From Actinomycetota bacterium (GTDB lineage Bacteria > Actinomycetota > Acidimicrobiia > Acidimicrobiales > JAJPHE01), in the NCBI GenBank assembly GCA_021325435.1, contig JAJPHE010000031.1, positions 1 through 64,000 on the forward strand: 64,000 nt of DNA, given 5' to 3'. Made by a program: the position numbers and the translations under genes. The notes below the pieces were generated by a model. That model made no database searches. It saw only the letters and a program-made list of their open reading frames with translations, and had not been told where the DNA came from. Shown piece after piece: positions 9,428-18,112 of the stretch (positions are counted from its first letter, which is position 1; each line of letters opens with the position of its first letter).

Positions 9428-10795
9428 TTGCCGATAAAGAGGGGCGTGAAGCGGCCAGCCCCCCTCAGCCTCATTGCCTTGAGGTCGGGCCGGGGCCCGC
9501 TGTACCTCCTGACGGCAGGCCTCATCGTCCTCCTCGGGTGGGTCCACGCCCATTTCATCGGGCATTACGGCTTCGCCTCAACCACCCGGTTCAGCTGGGA
9601 GCTCGCCTACGTGGCCATGCTGGGCGTGGCGGCCTACGCCGCAGGCCTGCCGGAGTCCACACCCGGTCTGACCAGCGCCTTTACGGCGGCGGTAGGAGCC
9701 ACCGCCAGCGCCGCCGTCGGCATCTCGATCGTGCAGTTGCTGCTGGGCTCGCAGCTGATGCCCCGATTCGTGGTTTTTGCCGGAGCCATCGCCCTGGTGC
9801 CCGGATACGTCGTCTGCGCAGCGGTGGCGACGCGGTCGGGGGAGCTGCGCCGGAACCTCGACCGCGTCGTGGTGGTCGCCCCGGACGGGGACGTCAGCGT
9901 CCTCCGCGACGATCTGGCGATCGAGCCCGAGGCCACCGCTGTCCTCGTCGGGGCCCTATCGCCGTCCCAGGCCCGCCCAACAGGGGAGGGGAGCCGCCCA
10001 CTCGAGGATCTGGCCCGCTCGAGCGGGGCCGGCGTGGTGGTCCTCGGTCGCGAGGCACAAGGCGACGACTCGATCATCGCTCAGGCGGCACGACTGCACG
10101 CCTCCGGTGTCCGGGTGCGGACGCTGTCCCTCTTCTATGACGAGTGGCTGGGCAAGCTTCCGGTGCCCGAGCTCGAGCGACTGGCGCTGATGTTCGACAT
10201 CGGAGAAGTCCACCGCCTCCGCTACACCCGGGTGAAGCGGGTCGCTGACATCGTCGTCGCCGTCCCCGCCGTCCTGATCCTCGGGCTGCTGACGCCCCTG
10301 GTGGCGGTCGGCAACCTCCTGGGCAATCGCGGTCCCCTGTTCTTCCGCCAGACCCGGGTGGGGAGGTCGGGGAAGACCTTCGAGATCCTGAAGTTCCGGA
10401 CCATGTCGCCCGGAGCGCCGGAGGGGGACTGGACCTGCCACGGCGATCCGCGGGTCACGCCCTTCGGCCGCTGGATGAGGCGCAGCCACCTCGACGAGCT
10501 ACCGCAGGCGCTCAACGTCCTGCGCGGCGAGCTGTCGACCGTTGGGCCTCGTCCCGAGCAGGAGCGCTACGTGGCCGAGCTCACCGAGAAGATCCCCTTC
10601 TACGAGCTGCGACACCTCGTCCGGCCCGGGGTGACCGGCTGGGCCCAGGTCAAGTACCCGTACGGTTCATCCACCGCCGACGCGCTGGAGAAGCTCCAGT
10701 ACGAGTTCTTCTACCTGCGCCACCAGAATCTGACCCTCGACCTCCGCATCATCGTGCGGACGATCCGTTCGGTCGTGGGCCGGGCCGGTCGCTGA
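9428..10795 (+). CDS. Exopolysaccharide biosynthesis polyprenyl glycosylphosphotransferase (bacterial sugar transferase)
   Basis: N-terminal TM segments; KRVADIVVAVPAVLILGLLTPLVAV, GPLFFRQTRVGRSGKTFEILKFRTM, RSHLDELPQALNVLRGELSTVGPRPEQ. Confidence 0.92.
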   Translation: MPIKRGVKRPAPLSLIALRSGRGPLYLLTAGLIVLLGWVHAHFIGHYGFASTTRFSWELAYVAMLGVAAYAAGLPESTPGLTSAFTAAVGATASAAVGISIVQLLLGSQLMPRFVVFAGAIALVPGYVVCAAVATRSGELRRNLDRVVVVAPDGDVSVLRDDLAIEPEATAVLVGALSPSQARPTGEGSRPLEDLARSSGAGVVVLGREAQGDDSIIAQAARLHASGVRVRTLSLFYDEWLGKLPVPELERLALMFDIGEVHRLRYTRVKRVADIVVAVPAVLILGLLTPLVAVGNLLGNRGPLFFRQTRVGRSGKTFEILKFRTMSPGAPEGDWTCHGDPRVTPFGRWMRRSHLDELPQALNVLRGELSTVGPRPEQERYVAELTEKIPFYELRHLVRPGVTGWAQVKYPYGSSTADALEKLQYEFFYLRHQNLTLDLRIIVRTIRSVVGRAGR

Positions 10796-10807
10796 GCTTG
10801 GGCTGAA

Positions 10808-11986
10808 TCAGCTCGAGGGGGTCGACTTCGCCGCCCGCTCGGCGTGGTGATCCTGGACCGCCTTCATCACCGCCGTGGTGGCGGCGTTCATGAACTCCGG
10901 CCGGTTTGCCGCAGCCCAGTCGCGCGAAGCCACTGTCTGGGCGGCGGAGCCCTGGAAGCGAGGCATCACCTCGCGGGCGAACAGCTCGTAAGACGCCAGC
11001 GTCGCCTTGCGGTCGGCCCACTCGTGGGCCATGAACAGGTAGGTGCCGAACCCCCCGGACTGGTCGATGAGCCGCTGTATCTGAGCGGCGGCCATATCGG
11101 GGGTGCCGATGACCGACAGGCCCGACGCGTTCAGCGCGTCCACCAGCTCGTTGGGGTCGTCGGTGGCGGGCGCCAACGGCAGGGCGGCCACCCGGGCGAA
11201 GTAGTCGACCCACTGCGGCAGTCCGTAGGCCACCTCCACCCTCGCTTGCTCCTCGGTGGGGGCGATGTGCATGGGCCCGACCAGCCGCCAGCGGCGACGG
11301 TCGACCGTCGTGCCGAACTCCGCCGCCCGCTCCTCCATGACGTCCCAGTGGGCCCCGAGAACGTCGAAACCTCCGGCTGTGGTGGCGCCTAGCGAAAGGA
11401 GGCTGAGGCCGAAGCGGCCGGCGGCTCGGGGCCCAGCGGGGGAGACCTGGGCGGCGACCGCCACCTCGAACCGGGGGTGCGTGTACGGGCGCAGCTGCAG
11501 TCGGGCGTCGCGGAGGGTGAACCAGTCGGTCTTGCGGCTGACCAGCTCCTCACCGGCGAGGAGGGCGAGGATGGCCTCCAGCGACTCTTCCATCATCTCC
11601 CGTTGGCGTACCGGGTCGATGCCCATCATGAAGGCGTCGGAAGGCAGCGCCCCCGGACCGACGCCGAACATGACCCGGCCCCTGGTGAGGTGGTCCAGGA
11701 GGACCATGCGGTCAGCCAGTATCAGAGGGTGGTGGTAGGGGAGCGAGCTCACCCCGGTTCCGAGCTTGATGTGCCGGGTCCGTTGCGCGGCGGCGGCGAT
11801 GAACACCTCGGGCGAGGCGATGATCTCGTAGCCAGCCGAGTGGTGCTCGCCGACCCACGCCTCGTCATATCCCAGCTCGTCGAGGCGGACGATCAGCTCC
11901 ATGTCTCGTTCCAGAGCCAGGGTGGGGTTCTGCCCGACGGGGTGGAAGGGCGCCATGAAGATCCCGAACCGCAGCGGCCAATTCAT
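10808..11986 (-). CDS. LLM class flavin-dependent oxidoreductase
   Basis: FGIFMAPFHPVGQNP, WVGEHHSAGYEIIASPEVFIAAAAQRT, luciferase-like fold. Confidence 0.88.
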   Translation of the reverse strand: MNWPLRFGIFMAPFHPVGQNPTLALERDMELIVRLDELGYDEAWVGEHHSAGYEIIASPEVFIAAAAQRTRHIKLGTGVSSLPYHHPLILADRMVLLDHLTRGRVMFGVGPGALPSDAFMMGIDPVRQREMMEESLEAILALLAGEELVSRKTDWFTLRDARLQLRPYTHPRFEVAVAAQVSPAGPRAAGRFGLSLLSLGATTAGGFDVLGAHWDVMEERAAEFGTTVDRRRWRLVGPMHIAPTEEQARVEVAYGLPQWVDYFARVAALPLAPATDDPNELVDALNASGLSVIGTPDMAAAQIQRLIDQSGGFGTYLFMAHEWADRKATLASYELFAREVMPRFQGSAAQTVASRDWAAANRPEFMNAATTAVMKAVQDHHAERAAKSTPSS

Positions 11987-12044
11987 GGCGCGTGCTTAGA
12001 CCTCACTTGACCGGTCGGTCAAGTTTCTCGGCGGCCGGGAGTAG

Positions 12045-12806
<762 letters not shown>

Positions 12807-12906
12807 GGGACCTCCTAGCTGGGAGACGGCCCATTTTAGGGCCGGGGCCAATCCGCCCCCGCGGGCCTGGGCTCAGGCCGGGCGACCCGTCGGCCGATCA
12901 GTAATC

Positions 12907-14193
12907 GTGGCCGTCATCACGCCGCTTCGACCAACGCGCCCCGAAGAGCCGCCCCCGGCGGGGGCCCCGGCGTTCGAGCGTGCTCGGTCGAGATTGTTCG
13001 GAGCGGTCCGAAGGCGAAGGTGGCCGCTCGGGCTGACCGTCGTCATGACCCTCGTAGGCATGGCCACGTCGTTGCTCTACCTGCCCATCCACCGCCACGT
13101 GTCCGCCTGGCTGACGCCGGGTGATCTCTGGGCCACCGTTCAGGCGGCCCACTTCATCGCCTGGGGTGACCTCGGCGGCGTCTACAGCTCGTCAGCCCAC
13201 CTGGTCAGCCTGCCCGGCTTCCCCCTTCTCATGGCCCCGTTCGCCTTCGTCGCCTGGCACTTCAACCTCAGCGAGAGCTGGCCGATCGCGCTCCAGCATC
13301 CGACGGCCTGGCTGCTGTTCGGCCCCTTCGCGTTCCTGGCCGCGGGGGCGACCCTCTTCGGGGCCGATGCCTTGGCGGAGTCGCTCGGAGCCTCGCGACG
13401 GGCACGCTGGTGGTTGGGGCTGGGCGCCGCGGCCGTCGTCTTCCCGGGAGTCCTGATCTCCGGGCACCCCGAGGATCCCCTGGCCCTCGGATTGGCCCTG
13501 TACGGGCTGCGGGCGGCGAGCACCAGACGCTGGACGGCCACGGCCTGGCTGATGGGGGCAGCCCTGGCCGTGCAGCCGTTCACCGTGCTGCTTGTGCCCG
13601 CCGTACTCGGTGCGGCCGGCGCCGGCCGCCTCTTGCCCCTGCTCCTGAGGGCCGCGCTCCTCCCCGGCTTTCTGACCATCGTCGTCTTGGCCGCCGATCG
13701 CCGGGCCGCCTTCGATGCCCTGTTCCGCCAGCCCAACTACCCGGGGCCAGACCACCCGACGCCCTGGGTCGCTCTGGCTCCTCGGCTGTCGGCTACCAGC
13801 GTGGCGGCCGGTCCCGGCCGCATGATCGCCCTCCTCGTCGCCCTGGCCCTCGGCTTCTGGGTGGCGAAGAGCCGGCGCCCGCAGCTGGCGATGGTCGCCG
13901 CAGCCTTCCTTGCCCTGGCGGGGCGGTGTGCCTTCGAGTCGGTCCTCAACCCGTATTACATGACCCCCGCCTTGGTGGTGGCCATGATCCTGGCGGCTCG
14001 CCGGGGTCCGGCATGCCTCGCCCCGTGCAGTCTGCTGGCGCTCGGCCTCACCGTCCTCGGTTACTTCCACATGGGCCAATGGGAGTACTGGGCGATGGTC
14101 GTGAGCGTCCTGGCCGCCGTGGGCTGTATCGGCCTGGCCAGAAGCGGGGCGGCGAGCACTAGGCCGGTCCTGGCGCTGGTCGGCAGGACCTGA
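12907..14193 (+). CDS. Polytopic membrane protein, probable glycosyltransferase (GT87/mannosyltransferase-like)
   Basis: Multiple TM segments; probable GTG start within ORF 12517..14193. Confidence 0.6.
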   Translation: MAVITPLRPTRPEEPPPAGAPAFERARSRLFGAVRRRRWPLGLTVVMTLVGMATSLLYLPIHRHVSAWLTPGDLWATVQAAHFIAWGDLGGVYSSSAHLVSLPGFPLLMAPFAFVAWHFNLSESWPIALQHPTAWLLFGPFAFLAAGATLFGADALAESLGASRRARWWLGLGAAAVVFPGVLISGHPEDPLALGLALYGLRAASTRRWTATAWLMGAALAVQPFTVLLVPAVLGAAGAGRLLPLLLRAALLPGFLTIVVLAADRRAAFDALFRQPNYPGPDHPTPWVALAPRLSATSVAAGPGRMIALLVALALGFWVAKSRRPQLAMVAAAFLALAGRCAFESVLNPYYMTPALVVAMILAARRGPACLAPCSLLALGLTVLGYFHMGQWEYWAMVVSVLAAVGCIGLARSGAASTRPVLALVGRT

Positions 14194-14380
14194 CCGGCTG
14201 ACCCACATTCACTTTACATAACGAGGATGCTCGGGACGTTGCCTCGTGTCGCTTCCTGCGACGGTAAGCAGCTTGCCGGCACGCAGCGGAGCAGTACATA
14301 GCTCGAGGATCCGCAACAGCGAGCAGCCCACACTGCGGACACACCCGGCGCTCCGACACCCGCCAGTAGCGCCTCAACAC
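14159..14380 (-). CDS. Small zinc-ribbon protein (CxxC...CSxxCRQAAYRRR) running through the left dif-like site
   Basis: RRVCPQCGLLAVADPRAMYCSAACRQAAYRRRKRHEATSRASSLCKVN... Confidence 0.5.
   Translation of the reverse strand: MLRRYWRVSERRVCPQCGLLAVADPRAMYCSAACRQAAYRRRKRHEATSRASSLCKVNVGQPVRSCRPAPGPA
14211..14238. other. Degenerate dif-like site (left boundary of putative IMEX): intact XerD-type arm and central region, divergent XerC arm
   Basis: ACTTTACATAA-CGAGGA-TGCTCGGGACG; XerD arm on minus strand is TTATGTAAAGT, fitting TTATGTNAANT. Confidence 0.65.
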
Positions 14381-14390
14381 AACCCGATCC

Positions 14391-14594
14391 GTGACAGGTG
14401 ACGTGACGGGTCCGTAACGTGTGACGTAACACGTGAGGTGCGGTGTCGGATCCGGCCACCCGTTGCGTAGGCTCCAGGGTCCGACACCGCCAGGGCCCGG
14501 GCGGTGTGTCCTGCACCGTCCGACCCACGAGCGGGACGCGGTGAAAGCGCACCCTCGCTCGGATCAAAGCCAGGTGGGGGGCTAACCGCCCCCC
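14391..14594. promoter_or_regulatory. Hairpin/iteron-like non-coding region inside the island
   Basis: Iterated GTGAC/GTAAC motifs 14391-14434; palindrome ACGTGT-GACGTA-ACACGT 14417-14434; 11-bp IR GCGGTGTCGGA(14440-14450)/TCCGACACCGC(14480-14490); GGGGGGC(14576-14582)/GCCCCCC(14588-14594). Confidence 0.45.
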
Positions 14595-14698
14595 ATTCCC
14601 CCCGGGCCTTCGGCTCTCGACCAGGGGGCCGACACGGCGCCCGTTCGGGCGCAGTCCCGTTGCGCTGCCGGGCTTGCTTGTGAGGGGATAGGGGGCCG

Positions 14699-14971
14699 TC
14701 ACGCCGAGCCCTCCACCGGGAACCGGCGATAGAGCGTGGACCGATGCACACCCAGTAGCTCCGCCACGGTCGTTCGATCGACGCCGGCCCGCTGACACTG
14801 AGCGACCGCATCAGCTACGGCTCCCTCTACCAACGCCAGGGCCAGCACCAGCGCCCTCAACGTCTCTACCGGGTCCGAACCGGCGTTGCGCTGCCTGGCG
14901 GGTAGTGCCCAGGGCGTCCCCGAGTTCGGCCCAGGTCGCCCCGTCACCCCTCGCCCGCTCGACGGCCTCAC
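14699..14971 (-). CDS. Small HTH protein (resolvase/Fis-type HTH), possibly a frameshifted continuation of 14811..15269
   Basis: AVADAVAQCQRAGVDRTTVAELLGVHRSTLYRRFPVEGSA. Confidence 0.5.
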   Translation of the reverse strand: MRPSSGRGVTGRPGPNSGTPWALPARQRNAGSDPVETLRALVLALALVEGAVADAVAQCQRAGVDRTTVAELLGVHRSTLYRRFPVEGSA

Positions 14972-15269
14972 GCAGCATCACCTGCGCCGCAGCCAGATAG
15001 CCCGAGATCCGCTCGACCTCCCGCAGAGACCGATGCCGAGGCAACACCCCCCGAGGGGCCGGGGGAGGCTCCACCCGATCCAGCACACCCGCATGACGAG
15101 CCGCAGCCGTCACCGCACCAGGGCTCGGCTCCCGTGAGACCGGAGCGGCCTGACGGGCCCGCACGGACGCCGGCGGAGCTGCTCGGATGGCCCGTGCCAG
15201 ATGCCGGCCGGGGGATTCGCTGCCCTTCGGAGTTGCTCTGCCGCCGCCGGTACGGCGCTTCTTCGGCAC
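14811..15269 (-). CDS. Small HTH protein
   Basis: REVERISGYLAAAQVMLREAVERARGDGATWAELGDALGTTRQAAQRRFG. Confidence 0.5.
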   Translation of the reverse strand: MPKKRRTGGGRATPKGSESPGRHLARAIRAAPPASVRARQAAPVSREPSPGAVTAAARHAGVLDRVEPPPAPRGVLPRHRSLREVERISGYLAAAQVMLREAVERARGDGATWAELGDALGTTRQAAQRRFGPGRDVEGAGAGPGVGRGSRS

Positions 15270-15705
15270 CGGGGGAGAAATACCAGGTCAGAGGCGGTGG
15301 CGTCAAGGGGTTGCGACACGATAGGGCCCCTGACCAGGTGAACGAAGCCTCCCCACACTCAGGATATCCAACGACCCGCCACCTAGCCCGAGACAGTTTC
15401 GTTGCACTATCAAGTCGAGTAGGCGTCGGCTTCGCCGCCGCCTCCCGGGTCCTCCGCCACGTCATCCGGCACGACCGAACGACATGACCCCACCCGCCAC
15501 ACACCGGGCAGCACCGGAACGGGCAAGCCGCTGCACGATGGCCCCGTGACCCGCAGTACCGGCATGCCGGAGGCCTGGGGGCCCGCTTCGGCTTCGGCCG
15601 GCGGTCGTCCACGCTCCCGCTCTGGACGGCCTCCGGCCGCTCCCGAGGCTGCCACCGGGCCCGGGCGTTCCGGTTCCGCCGACTCACCGGCCGTCCCGCT
15701 GCCAC
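14968..15705 (-). CDS. Putative nucleic-acid-binding protein with two tandem CCHC zinc knuckles (real C-terminus uncertain; distal part overlaps another ORF)
   Basis: CRYCGSRGHRAAAC PFRC CPVCGGWGHVVRSC (15469-15564); both fit CX2CGXXGHX4C; GTG start overlaps the upstream ORF stop by 22 bp. Confidence 0.5.
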   Translation of the reverse strand: MAAGRPVSRRNRNARARWQPRERPEAVQSGSVDDRRPKPKRAPRPPACRYCGSRGHRAAACPFRCCPVCGGWGHVVRSCRMTWRRTREAAAKPTPTRLDSATKLSRARWRVVGYPECGEASFTWSGALSCRNPLTPPPLTWYFSPGAEEAPYRRRQSNSEGQRIPRPASGTGHPSSSAGVRAGPSGRSGLTGAEPWCGDGCGSSCGCAGSGGASPGPSGGVASASVSAGGRADLGLSGCGAGDAA

Positions 15706-16109
15706 CTGAGCGCATCACGCTCAGCTTTCGTCAACCGGGGGAGCGGTAACCGGTCGGCCTCGATCAATCCGAACTCACGGGCCACCCGCCGAGCTACCTG
15801 GGCGGCACCTACGGCCGTACCGCCTTGCTGCGCATGCTCTGACAGCGCAGCTATGAGTGCCCGGTAAAAGTCACCGACCAACTGGCGGTAGTGCGTGGCA
15901 ACGTCGAACGCTGCGGGGGGAACCTGCGACGACACTTCAGCCTCCGGGGGACCGACGACAGGAACCGCCCCCCGGGGTTCCTTGTCCAGGTCCGCCCGCC
16001 CCTCGGGCTTCGATGGCCGGCCGGCTCGGCTCTCACATTCACCCGCTGCGCTGGCGGGTCCGGCTGGGGCTTCGTCGCAGTGTGCGCCCAACGGGGGGCG
16101 TTCGCTCAC
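15684..16109 (-). CDS. Hypothetical island protein (first ORF of the minus-strand set)
   Basis: FDVATHYRQLVGDFYRALIAALSEHAQQGGTAVGAAQVARRVAREFGLIEADRLPLPRLTKAERDALRWQRDGR. Confidence 0.5.
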   Translation of the reverse strand: MSERPPLGAHCDEAPAGPASAAGECESRAGRPSKPEGRADLDKEPRGAVPVVGPPEAEVSSQVPPAAFDVATHYRQLVGDFYRALIAALSEHAQQGGTAVGAAQVARRVAREFGLIEADRLPLPRLTKAERDALRWQRDGR

Positions 16110-16170
16110 GGTACCAGCGGCACCCCTGCTCGGTGGTGGAGTGTCGGTGCCTGGGACGACATAACTATCG

Positions 16171-16198
16171 ACTTGACATAACGAGGATTATGGGCGAT
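16171..16198. other. Canonical-looking dif site (XerCD recombination site)
   Basis: Minus strand: ATCGCCCATAA-TCCTCG-TTATGTCAAGT; 11-6-11 architecture with CATAA/TTATG inner arms as in E. coli dif and XerD arm TTATGTNAANT. Confidence 0.72.
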
Positions 16199-16304
16199 AG
16201 CTGCCCTCGGCAGGGAACCTGCGAAAGATGCCCGTCTCCCGAACGCGGGGGCTCCGCAACTCCACTCGGAGCGTGCGACGGGACAGCGGTAGCTTGGTCG
16301 GAAC

Positions 16305-18059
16305 ATGTCCCGCCGCATCGACGTCGAGCTGACCAGCGCCCGTGATGACGGCTCCTGGACCTGGCGGGCCGCCGGCGCCCGTCAACCCAAGGGCGTGCTC
16401 GACGGCTCCGTCCTGTACGAGGGCGCCAAGGTCGGCGACGTGGTCCGAGCCGAGGCCGAGTTCGAACTCGAGGGCATCGTCATCACTACCGTCTTCCCGC
16501 CTCGGGCCAAGGAGGCCGAAGCGGAGCGGCTGGAGGTCATCGGTCCCCCCCGCGAGCCCCGGCCGGCGGTGACCACCACATTCGTTCCCCGCACCGAGCG
16601 GCCCCGCAGGGGAGACCGGGGCGCCCCGGGCGACGAGCGCCGCCGCCCGGAACGGCCCCGGGGGGAGAGGCCAGCCCGGGGTCGGACCGATGACGCCGCC
16701 GCTCGTTCAGGCCGGCGCCCGGATCAGGCGACTCGCCGCCCGGAGCGGCGTCCGGCGCGGCCCGGGGACGAGGCGGCCGCCGGGGGAACACCCACCGACC
16801 GGCGGGCTCGCCCTCCGCGCCCCCCGGCTGAGCCGACCCGCCCAGCCCCGAAGCGCCTCACCCCCGGCAACACCCATCGCAACCGCGAGCTCGAAGCGCT
16901 GTCGCCGGAACAGAGGCCGATCGCCGAGCAACTGCTGCGAGGCGGATTGCCGGCGGTCCGCCAGGCCATCGCCACCGAGAACGAGAAGGCGAAGGCCGAA
17001 GGAAGGCCTGCGATCAACCCCGACCAGCTCGTCGCCATGGCCGAGGACCTTCTGCCCCGGCTCAAGACGGCCGCCTGGAGGGACCGGGCCGAGGCGGCCG
17101 CCGCCATCGTCGACGAAATCGGGCTTCGCGATCTGCGGTCCGTGGTTGCCAGCGCCGACGCGTCGGCCCGCGACGATGAGACCCGGATGCTGGCGAGCAC
17201 TTTGCGCCAGGCTCTCGAGCGCCGCTTGGACGAGCAGGGCAAGAGTTGGATCCAGGAGATCGGATCGAATCTGGATGAGGGCCGGGTGGTGCGGGCCCTG
17301 CGCATGTCCGCCCGGCCGCCGGACCCGTCGATCCGGTTCCCGGCCGACCTCGCCTTGCGACTGGCCGAGTCGGCCGCGGCCGCCATGTCGTCCGAAACCC
17401 CCTCCGAGCGGTGGCTCACTCTCCTCGACGCCGTGGCCGCGTCGCCGGTGCGTCGCAACGTGAAGCCGGCTGGCCTGCCCGACAGCCCGAACGAGGACTT
17501 CCTGAACACCGCCCGCCTGGCGTCTGGTCGGGTGCCCGCGGTCGCCACCCTGCTCGGACTGCCGATGCCCCCGCCGCCCGGACCCGCCCACGGTCCGGCT
17601 CGGCATCCCGGCCGTCCCCCTCGCCCCCCTCGCCCGCCCCGACCGGCGCCCCGACGCCCGGAGGAGTCGAGCAGGCGACCCGGTCCCCCAGCCGCGGCCG
17701 ATGGGACCGAGGCGCCCGTCCCTGAACCAGCAGCGACGCGGGAGACGTCGACCCAGGTGGAGCCCACCTCCGGCCAGGTGCCCGTCATGCCGGTCGTTGA
17801 ACCTGCCGCTGAGGTGGCCGTTGCCCCCGCGGTCGAGACGGCGGAGCCGGTCGCCGAGCAGCCGGTTGTCGAGGCGCCGGTCCCCGAGCAGCCGCCGCTG
17901 GAACAGCCCGAGCAAACCGAGGAGCCGGTCGCCGAGCATCCGGTCCCCCAGCAGCCGGTCGCCGAGCAGCCGGTCCCCCAGCAGCCCGAGCAAACCGAGC
18001 AGCCCGTCGCCGAGCAGCCGGCCGTCGAGCTGGCGGCTGAACCGGCGGACCACGAATAG
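16305..18059 (+). CDS. Large low-complexity (Pro/Arg/Glu-rich) hypothetical protein
   Basis: 584-aa ORF; N-terminal domain [32 protein letters not shown]..., helical middle, repetitive C-terminus. Confidence 0.65.
   Translation: MSRRIDVELTSARDDGSWTWRAAGARQPKGVLDGSVLYEGAKVGDVVRAEAEFELEGIVITTVFPPRAKEAEAERLEVIGPPREPRPAVTTTFVPRTERPRRGDRGAPGDERRRPERPRGERPARGRTDDAAARSGRRPDQATRRPERRPARPGDEAAAGGTPTDRRARPPRPPAEPTRPAPKRLTPGNTHRNRELEALSPEQRPIAEQLLRGGLPAVRQAIATENEKAKAEGRPAINPDQLVAMAEDLLPRLKTAAWRDRAEAAAAIVDEIGLRDLRSVVASADASARDDETRMLASTLRQALERRLDEQGKSWIQEIGSNLDEGRVVRALRMSARPPDPSIRFPADLALRLAESAAAAMSSETPSERWLTLLDAVAASPVRRNVKPAGLPDSPNEDFLNTARLASGRVPAVATLLGLPMPPPPGPAHGPARHPGRPPRPPRPPRPAPRRPEESSRRPGPPAAADGTEAPVPEPAATRETSTQVEPTSGQVPVMPVVEPAAEVAVAPAVETAEPVAEQPVVEAPVPEQPPLEQPEQTEEPVAEHPVPQQPVAEQPVPQQPEQTEQPVAEQPAVELAAEPADHE
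17900..18040 (+). repeat. Coding repeat encoding [16 protein letters not shown]-type units
   Basis: Repeated ccggtcgccgagcagccggtcccccagcagcc units in the 3' end of 16305..18059. Confidence 0.7.
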
Positions 18060-18112
18060 CCCCGGCCGCCCGGCCGGGACGGCGGCAGCCGAGGATCGGT
18101 AACGTCCCGGCC

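Larger units (their letters stand above)
14211..16198. mobile_element. Putative ~1.96-kb integrative mobile element exploiting Xer (IMEX) integrated at dif
   Basis: Flanked by 18-bp direct repeats (17/18 identical) that are dif-type XerD arm + central region; interior of small accessory ORFs all on the minus strand; no own recombinase seen. Confidence 0.6.

Noticed and set aside
14211-14228. Interpretation of the 18-bp repeats as simple promoters (TTGACA/TTTACA -35 boxes)
   Set aside because: No good -10 at proper spacing in either copy; the 11-6-11 CATAA/TTATG symmetry and XerD consensus fit dif better.
14211-16188. Interpretation as an IS with target-site duplications
   Set aside because: No transposase and no terminal inverted repeats; 18-bp repeats are longer than typical TSDs and match dif.
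16707-18053. 448-aa minus-strand ORF with [10 protein letters not shown] repeats
   Set aside because: Mirror of the repetitive coding sequence of 16305..18059; repeats explained by the sense strand.
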